NCBI RefSeq assembly: GCF_933775445.1
Contig: NC_065877.1
Span: 5,642,001-5,706,000 of the forward strand
Direction of reading: 5' to 3'
DNA from: Argentina anserina
Taxonomy: Eukaryota > Streptophyta > Magnoliopsida > Rosales > Rosaceae
DNA: 64,000 bases
Position numbers and translations under genes: made by a program. Under the pieces are notes generated by a model. It was not told where the DNA came from. It made no database searches and worked only from the letters and a program-made list of their open reading frames with translations. Below are positions 36,111 through 46,352 of this stretch, one piece after another. Numbering within the stretch: position 1 is the stretch's first letter; each line of letters opens with the position of its first letter.

Positions 36111-36640
36111 CGTAGGTAGAACACACCTGCATAACCAGAAATTACAACCTCAACACCTGACCCCCTCTATTGAATAGGCACCTCTTTCCTATCAAACAGG
36201 TAAGTATTATCACGTAGGTAGAACACACCTACATAACCAAAAATTACAACCTTAACACCCAACCCCCTCTATCCAATAGGCACCTCCTTCCTATCCCACA
36301 GGTAAGTAATACCACTTAAGGTAAAACACACCTACAAAACCAGAAATTACAACCTCAACAACCAATCCCCTCTATCAAATAGACACCTCATTCCTATCCG
36401 ACAGACAAATACTATCAGATAGGTAGAATACCCTGCCCAACTAGAAATTACACCCTTCAGACCCAACACTCTCTAGTAATAGTCAACTCCCTCCTACCAC
36501 AGATACAAATCCCATCGGAACGGAAAAACATCAAATAAGCAACTCCTACCTGACACACAGGAACATCCAACCTGAAAATTAAAACCTCCACACCCAACAC
36601 TCCCTCTCCAATACGTACCTCCTTCCTACCACACCGGACA
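36111..36640. repeat. ~102-bp tandem repeat near the MULE right end
   Basis: Units starting near CGTAGGTAGAACACACCT begin at about 36111, 36213, 36315 and 36416. One or two more degraded units run to about 36640. Each has an ACCAGAAATTACAACC core. The array lies upstream of, or in an intron of, the ULP-like gene. Confidence 0.8.
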
Positions 36641-37417
36641 CACACCTCCCCTCAAACCCACATGTAGAGAGTTACATACCGGAATAAACAAATCAAACAG
36701 GTAGACAGTATTACATACCGGAATAAGCAGAAATAAAACAAGTCGATGCCTCAACGCCACCCACCACCACCCTCTGATTGAGCCATCCATTTATACAAAA
36801 AAAAAACGGTCGGATATCGAAAATTAAAGTTGAGGATGCGGAAATTGAACCCGGTGTATTGATTATATGATTTGACTAATGAAGGAGATAAGAAATACAG
36901 AGCTAGAATCATGCATGATTCTAGGGTTATGAAGGAGTTTGAAATGCAGCTTCAATCACGACGCGTGATATCGATTGTTTTTTGATTCGGGCATGTGGTA
37001 GGGTTTGTAAATTATTGCAAAACAGGGCACTGTTTACTAAGTTAAATATATATATTAAAAAAATTAAAATTCAACCTAATAAATAGATTTGGGTGTAATT
37101 TGAAGTAGTGGGTTTATTCTGAAACAAGTCAACCATTTTGGGTGTATATCTAAATACCCCTTGTTTAAAACATCAGAAGAAACTAAGAAAAACGAATGGA
37201 ACAAGTTAATCTTTCATAGTTTATGGGAAAAATCTTCGAGCAAAGTAAGTGCTGAGAATAGTACTTTTTGTGTCCAGAAGAAAGCAAAGGAATAAGCCCA
37301 GAAAATAGTCAAAATATCATCCTAGAATAAAGTAAAATCACATTAAGGGGAAGCAAAAGCACAAATATCACATATCTTATCATTTAAGGGAGTCAGGTTC
37401 ATAACATGGATTGCTTT

Positions 37418-40400
37418 TCATAATCGTTTCAACCCCCTCCAACTTGGATTTACATGAACATGCCTTCTGTGATTCCCAAATCTCTCTTCCAGCTGAGGGA
37501 ATGTCCGAAGTAGGATGCCATGCATAGCTCTGTAATACCATATCCTCCATCTCTTGCAAAACAATAGTGATGCAATCGAAATCCCAAACCCACATGTAAA
37601 TCCAATTTCAACACTAATTAGTTCCCAGTTAATTCCCCTCTTTTTGTTTTCAACATCTGATGTTGTATCTGCTGAGTTGCTGGTATTGCTGCATTTTACA
37701 AGTAAAGGTACCCCGCATAACTCTTTGTTATCTTCATAAGATTCTGCAGAAAATGTTTGAAACTGAGTACCAGAGGGTATCCTCCCAGACAGTTGATTAT
37801 CTGAGAGATTCAAGAATGATAGGAAAGTAAGCACTGTAAGCTCTGGTGGAATTGTCCCGCTCAGGCTGTTGTTGGAAAGATCCAAGGACTCGAGTTGTGC
37901 TAGATTACCCAATGATGGTGGGATAGGGCCTGTGAGAGCATTGTTGGACAAGTTGAGGCCATAGAGTGCCTTCAGTTGTCCCACTTGTGCTGGTATCAAT
38001 CCATTAAAATTGTTGCACGAGATGTCAATAGAGGTGAAAACAGTTAGAATCTTTACCAACTCCATTTCTAGTCCTTTGTTGGTAACTGTTATAGAATCCT
38101 GATAACCTAAGTCACTGAATAATAGGATTCGAAATTGCAGGTGATTGATCTTTGACGGGGCATCATCTTCATTGCCCACCATTGCCTGCCATGTAGTCAA
38201 AAATCTTCCCGGTAGTTTGCCATCAAAATTGTTGTGTGCTATGTCAAAAACTTGAAGCATTTTCCAGGTGCCAGTGGTGTTGGGACATCCAATGCTTCTA
38301 TGAAATTTGTTTGATCGCAAAACAAGGACACGCAGGGTGGATATGTTCTTCAACAAGCAAGGAAATGTGTCCATTATCTGGTTGTTTCCAAGGTTCAGAA
38401 ATTCTAACACTGTGCAATTGGCTAGAGATCTTGGAAACTGGCCTTTGAGATGATTTCCATTGATGTCTAGAGTTTTCAGACTACAATGGCCCGGAAATCT
38501 GTCAGGAATAGTCCCAGCGAGTTTGTTTCTCCTCAAATTCAGTACAACAAGAGCTCGGCTCATTGCAGTCAAGCACTGGGGAATGTAGCCACTCAAGGAA
38601 TTATTGGACAGATCAAGAACCTGAAGATTTGCCGCATTGCATATTGATCCTGGAATGCTCCCTTCAATTCTGTTGCTTGAAAGGCTTAAGAAAACAGTGT
38701 AATCGAGAAAGTCACCAATGTCAGCCGGTATGCTAGAGGTGAAATTATTGCCTGAGTAATCCAGATAACTAGCTAATGGCCGAAATATTGGAAATTGTCC
38801 CTGAAGCTGGTTTGAATGGAGGTCAAGCACAGTCAAATTAGAAGAAAGATTGAGAAAAGGGCCTTCGAAACTTACCAAGGAATTACAAGAAAGATTCAAT
38901 TGAGAAATACTATTAAGCTTCCAAATCCAGTTGGGTATCTCTCCATGAATCTGGTTCTGTGAAAGGTCCAAATAGCGTAATCTGGACTGATCTCTCAAGA
39001 AATTAGGAAATGTTCTCAACTCTCCAGATGCCAATTTTAATGTGGTAATATTAGGAAAGGAGGACCTGAAGGAATCTGTATTATTGTAACTAATCAACAA
39101 ACTATTGTATGAAAGATCAAGGGTGGAAAGATTTTTGAGCTGTTGAACACTGTTAAGAGGGAAGGAACCGCCGAAATTGTTTGAAGAAAGTGAGAGAATT
39201 TTCAGCTGTTGAAGAAGAAAGATAGACCTGGGTACCGGCCCTTCCAAGTTGTTGCTACTCAAATCAAGTGTGTCAAGAGAACTAGAAGATATGTTGGCAA
39301 ATTCAAGCAACTGACCGGAGAGCTGATTGTTGGAGAGAAGTAGTTGCTTCAGCGAGGGAAGATAGAATAGAGACGATGGAACACTGCCATTCAGTGTATT
39401 GTTTCCGAAGTTGAGACTGACCAGCTTTGTAAGATTTTGCCAGTGAGTAGAGTTAATCTGACCTGTTAGCTCATTGTGCGAAAGATTTATGTCGGTCAGA
39501 TTCTTGGCCATACTCAACACTGGAACTGAACCATTGAGCTTGTTCTTTGACATGTCAACATAAACCAGTTCCTTAAGGCTTGCCATTGACTTTGGGATTG
39601 GTCCAGTGAATTTGCAATTGGAAAGATCTAATCTGGACAACATCTTGAGGTTCCCAATTGATTCAGGCAATGACCCTGAAAACCTCGTCCTGGCTAGAAA
39701 CAGGGACTGAAGAGCTCCACCATCTGGAAACTCTGGCAACGATCCTTGTACTTCATTTCCAAATAAGTCGAGAATCTGCAGTGTAGGTACCTTCAGGATC
39801 TGCTCTGGGAATGTACCTTGTAACCCTGAATTCATGAGGCGTAATGAAGTCAAATTTGTGAAATTTGAGAAGAACTCTGGAACTGCAGTATACAAATTGT
39901 TTTTCTCGATACGAATTTCTGAGAGTGATTGAAGCTTCAGCAAGGATGAATCAATTGGCCCTGAAATATTACAAGAGGACAAGCTCAACACCCTCAGTTT
40001 TGGCAGTGAAGATGATATTGCTTGACCCCATTGAGCTCCCTGTGCTGATATGGTCACACCATCAAGATGAAGTTCGGTTATCTCCGAAAGGTTTCCAATA
40101 AGTAACTTCAAATCTTGATGCTCAAGTTGCAGTGCAGGAGTTCCGGGAAAGTAAAAGGTAGATAGATCAAGAAACACCAACCTTGTCAACTGAGACATCT
40201 CAATGGGAATCTGCCCCGCAAAGCCAGCATTTGAGAGATTCAAATAAGTCAAACTGGCTAGCTTGTTGAACTGGGATGGAATTTGAGTATAATTGAAGTT
40301 ATTATACGCCAAATTTAGGTGCTCGATGAACTGCAGACTGAAAAGAGCACTCGAGTCATCAAGTCCGCCCAAAATCGATTCGTTGCTCAAGTCAAGATGG

Positions 40401-40636
40401 CTAACACAACCCTGCTTGCAGGATACACCTGCCCAAGAACAGTAATCTGAAGCATTATCCCACTTCACAAGTTTTGTGGATAATTCAGGGATGAAATTGA
40501 GGCTGTTCTTCAATTGGAGCAACAAAGATTGCTGCTGATCGCTGGAACATTGGCCAGAGACCAGTGGTACAAGGACACTGTTTGAAACATAGTAAATCAA
40601 TAATAAGAAATGGCATGAGAACAAAAGGCTTGTCAT
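37418..40636 (-). CDS. Ve1-like LRR receptor-like protein (RLP), intact, intronless
   Basis: A 1,072-codon frame runs from ATG at 40636 to TGA at 37420-37418. A signal peptide (to about residue 28, VLVPLVSGQ) is followed by LRRNT (YCSWAGVSCKQGC), about 30 extracellular LRRs, an island (SKINHLQFRI...DSITVTNKGLEMEL), the last LRRs, a transmembrane helix (about 1007-1026, GFTCGFGISIASLLF) and a ~46-residue basic tail (RWRIWYYRAM...HRRHVHV). There is no kinase. The role is as for the other RLP: plasma-membrane immune-type receptor needing a partner kinase. Long blocks of DNA are nearly identical to the gene at 7266-10667 (for example 38855-39385 and 39905-40530), but signal peptide, C-terminal LRRs and tail differ. 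The tail matches that of the neighbouring pseudogene, so the genes form a cluster that exchanges sequence. The ligand is unknown. Confidence 0.9.
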   Translation of the reverse strand: MTSLLFSCHFLLLIYYVSNSVLVPLVSGQCSSDQQQSLLLQLKNSLNFIPELSTKLVKWDNASDYCSWAGVSCKQGCVSHLDLSNESILGGLDDSSALFSLQFIEHLNLAYNNFNYTQIPSQFNKLASLTYLNLSNAGFAGQIPIEMSQLTRLVFLDLSTFYFPGTPALQLEHQDLKLLIGNLSEITELHLDGVTISAQGAQWGQAISSSLPKLRVLSLSSCNISGPIDSSLLKLQSLSEIRIEKNNLYTAVPEFFSNFTNLTSLRLMNSGLQGTFPEQILKVPTLQILDLFGNEVQGSLPEFPDGGALQSLFLARTRFSGSLPESIGNLKMLSRLDLSNCKFTGPIPKSMASLKELVYVDMSKNKLNGSVPVLSMAKNLTDINLSHNELTGQINSTHWQNLTKLVSLNFGNNTLNGSVPSSLFYLPSLKQLLLSNNQLSGQLLEFANISSSSLDTLDLSSNNLEGPVPRSIFLLQQLKILSLSSNNFGGSFPLNSVQQLKNLSTLDLSYNSLLISYNNTDSFRSSFPNITTLKLASGELRTFPNFLRDQSRLRYLDLSQNQIHGEIPNWIWKLNSISQLNLSCNSLVSFEGPFLNLSSNLTVLDLHSNQLQGQFPIFRPLASYLDYSGNNFTSSIPADIGDFLDYTVFLSLSSNRIEGSIPGSICNAANLQVLDLSNNSLSGYIPQCLTAMSRALVVLNLRRNKLAGTIPDRFPGHCSLKTLDINGNHLKGQFPRSLANCTVLEFLNLGNNQIMDTFPCLLKNISTLRVLVLRSNKFHRSIGCPNTTGTWKMLQVFDIAHNNFDGKLPGRFLTTWQAMVGNEDDAPSKINHLQFRILLFSDLGYQDSITVTNKGLEMELVKILTVFTSIDISCNNFNGLIPAQVGQLKALYGLNLSNNALTGPIPPSLGNLAQLESLDLSNNSLSGTIPPELTVLTFLSFLNLSDNQLSGRIPSGTQFQTFSAESYEDNKELCGVPLLVKCSNTSNSADTTSDVENKKRGINWELISVEIGFTCGFGISIASLLFCKRWRIWYYRAMHGILLRTFPQLEERFGNHRRHVHVNPSWRGLKRL

Positions 40637-41270
40637 TGAATCTCTTTATGTGTGAGACCAAAGCTATAAAGAACAGAATGAGCTAGGTCATTAACAAAGA
40701 TTGCAATTCTGGAGAGAAAAGGCTTTCTAGTTCATTCAATTTCATAATTCTGTTCTTTCTTTATGTATGCTGCAGATTTGAATTTTCTGCTCTTTTTCCC
40801 CCACTTCCTCTTGCCAGTCAATTCCACTAAATTAAGAACGTTGATTTTTTAGCAACTAACTCGATAGCGAGATGTTATTGGAATAGTCCGCTTGTAAAAT
40901 GATGGATGTCATGAACAGCTGGAAATGGAAATTGTGGAAAATCACTGGAAATTACTTGCATGAGAATTGTGCTTGGCTTTACTGTTCTAAAGTCTGAAGT
41001 CTTCCCCGTATGGCACTTTGCATCAATTAATGTGTTTTGTTACTCTCAAGTCCCAAAGACGGACAGGTTTCTTGTGGGAGGAATCTGCATATGAGATTTG
41101 AGCATGGCTGGCTTGACTTGGAACAGTTGCAAGTCTTTCTCATCCTAAATCTATTGCATAGGAAAGGCCATACAACTTGCTCTTAATATCGTCAGTCAGT
41201 TCAGTGAATATTCAACGGAAGTATAGAACAGCGACCAATGACTTGCTTTGAAAACATTAGTCGCGTTCTA
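40637..41270 (-). other. 5' flank/promoter region of the second RLP
   Basis: Non-coding DNA between the RLP start codon and the non-autonomous element. It must contain the RLP promoter. I see no gene and could not fix a TATA box. Confidence 0.4.
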
Positions 41271-41279
41271 TATAATAAA

Positions 41280-42448
41280 GAAAAAAATTCACAGGACCCA
41301 AACTATTGTGGCAAGGTTAATGTAGTACCCAAACTCTGAGTTGTACCAATATAGTACTCAAATTTGTAATTCGCTATCAACGAAGGGTCTGAGCTCAATT
41401 TCTGTTACGGCTCCGTTATCTTGGTCACGTGTTATGCACGTGCCACAATAAAAATTCAACAGCGGTACCCAAACTCTTGTAGCAATGTCAATGTAGTACC
41501 TAAACTCTAAGTTGTACCAACGTAGTACCCAAACTGGTTTTTCGCTATCAATGAAGGGTCTGAGGTCTATTTACGTCACAGTTTCATCTTATGGGTCAAA
41601 ATAAAAAGAGTATTTATCTAAATAACTCTATGTGGGTTCTAATGCTATAAATAAGAAACTCTTACAATAAATATCTAGAATTAAGAAACAATTTACAAAT
41701 TGGGCAAAACACCAACCCATTCTCATTATGCTCCGGACACCTCATCCCCACCGCCTCCTCCTTCACCACCAACACCATCTTCGAGCTCCTCCACCTCTCC
41801 TTGGAACCCCCGATCCATTGACACGTCACGATCGCAGACCTTCACTCTGAGATTCTCGACCCCCGGCCGCACCACTTACATGCCTCGAATGTCGTAAGTG
41901 GAGGGAGAGAAGGTCGTAGGTGGAGGAGGTGAGGGAAACGATGTTATGGCTCAAGGTAGAGCTGCCGAGTTGGGAGAAGTCTTCATCGTGGTTAAAGAGT
42001 TTGGAAGAAACACAACCTGTAGTGTTGCTTTGCCACGAAATCTTAGCTCAGAAATACAGTGTGGAAGGAGTGAGAGTAAAGGAAAATGAGAAGAAATGGA
42101 GAAAATACAAGAAGTTATGACACGTGACCCAGAAGATGGAGTTGTGATAGAAATTAGTTTCATACCCCTCATTGATAGAGAAAACCGAGTTTGAGTACTA
42201 CATTGGTACAACTCAGAGTTGGGGTACTACATTGATCTTGCCACAAGAGTTTGGTTACCGATGTTGAAAGTTTTTTGTGGTCACGTGCGGGACACGTGAC
42301 CGAGGTAACAAAGCCGTAACAGAAATTAGGCTCAGACTCTTCGTTGATAGCGAATTACAAGTTTGTGTACTACATTGGTACAACTCAGAGTTTGGGTACT
42401 ACATTGACTTTGCTACAATAGTTTGGATACTGATGACGAAATTTTTTC
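41280..42448. mobile_element. non-autonomous MULE-like element with long terminal inverted repeats
   Basis: A perfect 9-bp repeat TATAATAAA flanks it (41271-41279 and 42449-42457). It begins GAAAAAAATTC and ends with the inverse. Inverted repeats of about 320 bp follow (41280-41600 against 42130-42448). Each arm consists of two diverged ~160-bp copies starting near CCAAACTATTGTRGCAA. Five CACGTG boxes occur at 41426, 41437, 42121, 42282 and 42293. The middle (about 41640-42110) has proline- and serine-rich small frames without a recognised domain. Nine-bp duplication and long TIRs point to the Mutator superfamily. The AT-rich duplication makes this less certain than for the large MULE. Confidence 0.75.
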
Positions 42449-42457
42449 TATAATAAA

Positions 42458-43166
42458 TTAGTACTTCCGGTGAACTTTCAAAATCAAACATAATAAATTA
42501 GTTTGTTGGATTCTATAGAGTTAATTCACACTTTAATTTCCTTCAGTTATATTACCATTTCAATATAGATTTGAGCTTAATGATGAGATCTGTAAGAATT
42601 ATAGTTTTTTTTAAATAAGAATTATAGATTTAAAGGACTACATTCTACAGTTTGATTGAAACTACAGTTAGATGCACATAGGACATCCAGAATCAATTAG
42701 GATATTCTGGACACATGAGAAGAGAGACCATGACTAGTAGCAAAAAACTAAATCCAGGAAGGCAGAAAACATCACAGGTTAGCTTCTCGATATCACGAAC
42801 TATGTATTTTTGGCGCCAAATAATGTGCATTGTGAAAGCCATTGTTGATACCATTGATGACAAGAATGGAGGGACGGGAGTCACCTTCTGCAAGTACACG
42901 CTTGTAATTGACCCTATTGATAACTTGAAGGCCATTTCCAAGACCCGAGCATTCTGCAAGAAGAACAAAGATTGAGCATTCACAAATTTTGTCACATTAA
43001 CTTGTGTATGTACTCCAAAAAAAAAATACAGCGCGTGGCATCCACGTGTCAGAAGCATAGTTCTTGACATCTCGTACTTTTCTTGTCAACAAATTCGGGG
43101 CGGGTCAATATTTCGGGTAGCAAAACACCGCCAATAGGTGGGAGAAAGCGAGGAAAGCTTCGGTTT
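42458..43166. other. upstream region of the aprataxin-like gene
   Basis: Contains a stretch around 42715-42975 with an open frame (DTIDDKNGGTGVTFCKYTLV...) that resembles a real exon in composition but matches no family I can name. The remainder should hold the promoter and 5' UTR of the APTX gene. Confidence 0.35.
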
Positions 43167-46100
43167 ATGGACACGGACGTTGATGAACCCACAAAAGGTA
43201 CGACCTTTCTCTACAACTCTTCCTCTAAACTCTTCTAGAATCATCCTCTACCTCTCTTTTTTTTTCATATAAAACCCTAACATCCTTCCCACATTTCCCC
43301 CCCAAATTTACAGGCGAAGAACAAACCCATGCGAAGCCCATAATGGTGATCCTGATGGGCGCACCCGGCAGCGGCAAGTCCGCATTCTGCGAACGAGTCA
43401 TGGGCTCCTCCGTTCGTCCCTGGGTCCGCGTCTGCCAGGTACTTTTTTCATTGCTCAACATCGCACACCACGTGTTCGACGAAATGCCTCACTCAGTTTT
43501 TAGCCTATAAATTTTGAGGAGATATAATAGTAATGTAGTATGCTTGAGTAGACAACGCTGTATTGTAACTTGGGCTATTTTGGGTTTGTTGTGTTTGTTA
43601 GGATACTATTAAAAATGGGAAGGCCGGGACTAAAGCGCAGTGTATAGAGAGTGCGAGGAGCGCGTTGAGGGAAGGAAAGAGTGTGTTTATAGATAGGTGC
43701 AATCTAGAGAAGGAGCAAAGAGATGAGTTTGTGAAGCTGGGGGGTGGTCAAGTCGATGTTCATGCAGTGGTGCTTGATCTTCCTGCTAAGATTTGTATAT
43801 CACGGTCGGTGAAGCGAACTGGACATGAGGGGAACTTGCAAGGAGGGAAGGCTGCGGCGGTTGTGAATAGAATGTTGCAGAAGAAAGAGCTGCCGAAGCT
43901 GAGTGAAGGGTATGGTAGGATCACTTTTTGCCAGAATGAGAGTGATGTTGAAGCTGCAATTGGTACGTATAGTGGACTCGGTCCGTTGGATATGCTTCCA
44001 CATGGGAGTTTTGGACAGAAGAACCCGGGTGGGAAAGTTCAACTTGGTATAATGAAGTTCTTAAAGAAAAAAGAGGCTCCTGCTAATACTGAATCGACTT
44101 CAAAGAAGGTTCAGGATTCTGATGCCTCTATATATACCGCGGGACAGGATACCAGTTTGAAGGGAACTGGCTTGTTTACTGAAAGAGCTAATATGGAGTC
44201 CAATAAAGATGAACAGCCTGTTGTAGGGTCTGCTGTTATTGATGTCTCTCTTCATGATGCTCCCACCCTAGCATTTCCATCTATTTCCACAGCAGGTTTT
44301 CAGTTTGACCTTGAGAAGGCATCTGACATTATTGTAGAGAAAGTTGAGGAATTTGTTTATAAACTTGGAAATGCTAGACTTGTTTTAGTAGACGTGAGTC
44401 ATAAATCGAAGATATTGTCCTTGGTGAGGGCTAAAGCTTCACAAAAGAACATCGACCCCAACAGATTCTACACATTTGTAGGAGACATCACTAAGCTTCA
44501 TTCAGAAGGAGGTCTTTGCTGCAATGTGATAGCTAACGCTGCTAATTGGTAAGTTTTTAAATTTCATGTCAATGCATTTATTTCATTCTGCAGCTAAATA
44601 GAAAATATTATTTTGATAAAACTGGAGGTTATCCTTTCCATGATATATATGTAAATATAGAGTTCTGCACTTCTGCTGACTAAAACATTGCATCCATTCC
44701 CACTAAGTTGAGTCATTTACAATATAATGGTCGATATAGTTTCTTCAACTTTATTATCTATATGAATGAATATTGTGATTATAAATTTCTTATATAAATA
44801 GTTGATTAAGTACAAAATCATGCTTTGCAGGCGACTTAAATCAGGAGGTGGTGGTGTCAATGCAGCAATCTTCAATGCTGGAGGTCCAGCCTTAGAGCTT
44901 GCAACCAAAGAAAAAGCCAAATCTTTATACCCGGGGAATGCTGTTGTTGTTCCTCTCCCTTCAACTTCTCCCCTGTGTTGTAGGGAAGGAGTAACACATG
45001 TGATACATGTTGTTGGACCCAATATGAACCCACAGAAACCAAATTATCTTGCCAATGATTATAGTAAAGGCTGCAAGATTCTGCGGGACACTTATACAGC
45101 ACTATTTGAAGGTTTTGCATCCATCGTAAGGACCCAAAAGAAGATATCTAAGGGTAGCATTGAAAACCTTGAGTTGAAGCTGTCAGAGTTAGAAGATCAC
45201 TCAGAGAATGGGCCTACAAATCACTCTACAATTAGCTATCAAAAGATCAAGAGAGAGGATCTCCATGAATCTGACAGGAACAAACGGAGTAAAGGATATC
45301 AAGATGAAGCTGAAAATGTCTCTGATTCTTATACTGGTAAATCAAATCTCAAGTCTGATGGAGGCAAGAAGAAGTCCCGGGGATCATGGGCTCAGGCTCT
45401 CTACAACATTGCCATGCATCCAGATAAGCAGAAGGATGTAGTCCTAGAGATATCAGATGATGTTATTGTACTGAATGATCTTTATCCAAAGGTAAGTCAC
45501 ACCTAATATAGTTATAATCCACTTCTATGTTTTTGCTGGTTAACAAAGTTTTGGAATTTTCGCAGGCGCAAAAGCATCTTCTAGTGGTAGCGCGACATCC
45601 TGGTCTTGATCGCTTGGCAGATGTATGCAAAGAACACATTCAGTTGCTAAGAACAATGCATGTGGTTGGTTTGAAGTGGGCTGAAAGTTTCTTGCATGAT
45701 GATTCAGCATTGGTCTTTCGTCTTGGATATCACTCGGTACTTATGCTACTTTTGCTTGGTGCCTTTGTCAGATATGTTTTTTGTACCCTTTCCTCTTGAA
45801 ACTGTTTTCTGGACCTGATTGCTAAAGAATTAGGAGGGTTAGTAAAGTAAAACTTATTTTTTTTTATATCTAATTACGTTTACATGAAATATATGTCATT
45901 AGAGATGTGTCTTCTCCTCTTCATTTCTCTTGAGGATGGTATATGTCCCTGATCATGACTTTTGGGGCTTAGAAGAAAGACTTTTTAATAAGCGTATGTG
46001 ATGCCTTCTCTTTCAGGAACCATCAATGCGACAGCTTCATCTACATGTTATCAGCCAGGATTTTAATTCAACGCATTTGAAGAACAAGAAACATTGGAAC

Positions 46101-46352
46101 TCGTTTAATACTGCTTTCTTTCGAGACTCCATTGATGTGCTAGAGGAAGTTAGTAGTGACGGAAAGGCGATACTGAATGATGATGACAGCCTGATGTCTA
46201 TGGAGTTACGATGTAACCGATGTAGAAGTGCTCACCCCACCATACCCAAACTAAAACTGCACATTGCCCGATGTCAAGCCTCCTTCCCAAGCATCCTGCT
46301 TCAAAACGGTCGTCTGATTACAGTACCAAGCAATTCTAGCGCTGCTCCATAG
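43167..46352 (+). CDS. APTX: aprataxin-like protein: polynucleotide-kinase P-loop, macro and HIT domains
   Basis: Six exons (43167-43197, 43314-43438, 43602-44548, 44831-45491, 45566-45736, 46017-46352), all with GT-AG introns and matching phases, give 756 aa. The N-terminus has a Walker A P-loop (GAPGSGKS, residues 26-33) of the kinase type. A macro domain lies around 280-480 (NVIANAANW...GGGGVNAAIFNAGG). The HIT domain spans about 589-700. Its motif reads QLHLHVIS: the middle and last histidines (653, 655) are present, while the first position of the animal HxHxH form is Gln. A C2HE-type zinc finger ends the protein (LRCNRCRSAH...LKLHIARC). Aprataxin removes AMP from abortive DNA ligation ends in the nucleus. 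Plant databases often label this protein 'transcription factor bHLH140' because in Arabidopsis it adjoins the ROX bHLH gene. No bHLH is present here. Confidence 0.92.

Larger units (their letters stand above)
28699..37160 (+). mobile_element. MULE (Mutator-like) transposon carrying transposase and ULP-like genes
   Basis: The 8,462-bp element is flanked by a perfect 9-bp target duplication TTGTTTAAA (28690-28698 and 37161-37169). Its terminal 21 bp match in 17 positions as inverted repeats (GGGAAAATTAGAGATACACCC against GGGGTATTTAGATATACACCC). A plus-strand MURA-type transposase (29429-31824) converges with a minus-strand ULP-like gene (32867-35777 or longer). A ~102-bp tandem repeat lies near the right end. 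MULEs with ULP-like genes are known (Kaonashi type in Arabidopsis, CUMULE in melon). Intact termini, duplication and frames suggest a relatively recent insertion. Confidence 0.93.

Noticed and set aside
41700..42120. Small frames inside the non-autonomous element as a captured gene (Pack-MULE)
   Set aside because: Several overlapping short frames, none with a domain I recognise. The capture idea needs a homology search.
42693..43070. 125-codon minus-strand and 86-codon plus-strand frames upstream of APTX
   Set aside because: They overlap each other and have no recognisable family. They were left as part of the intergenic region.
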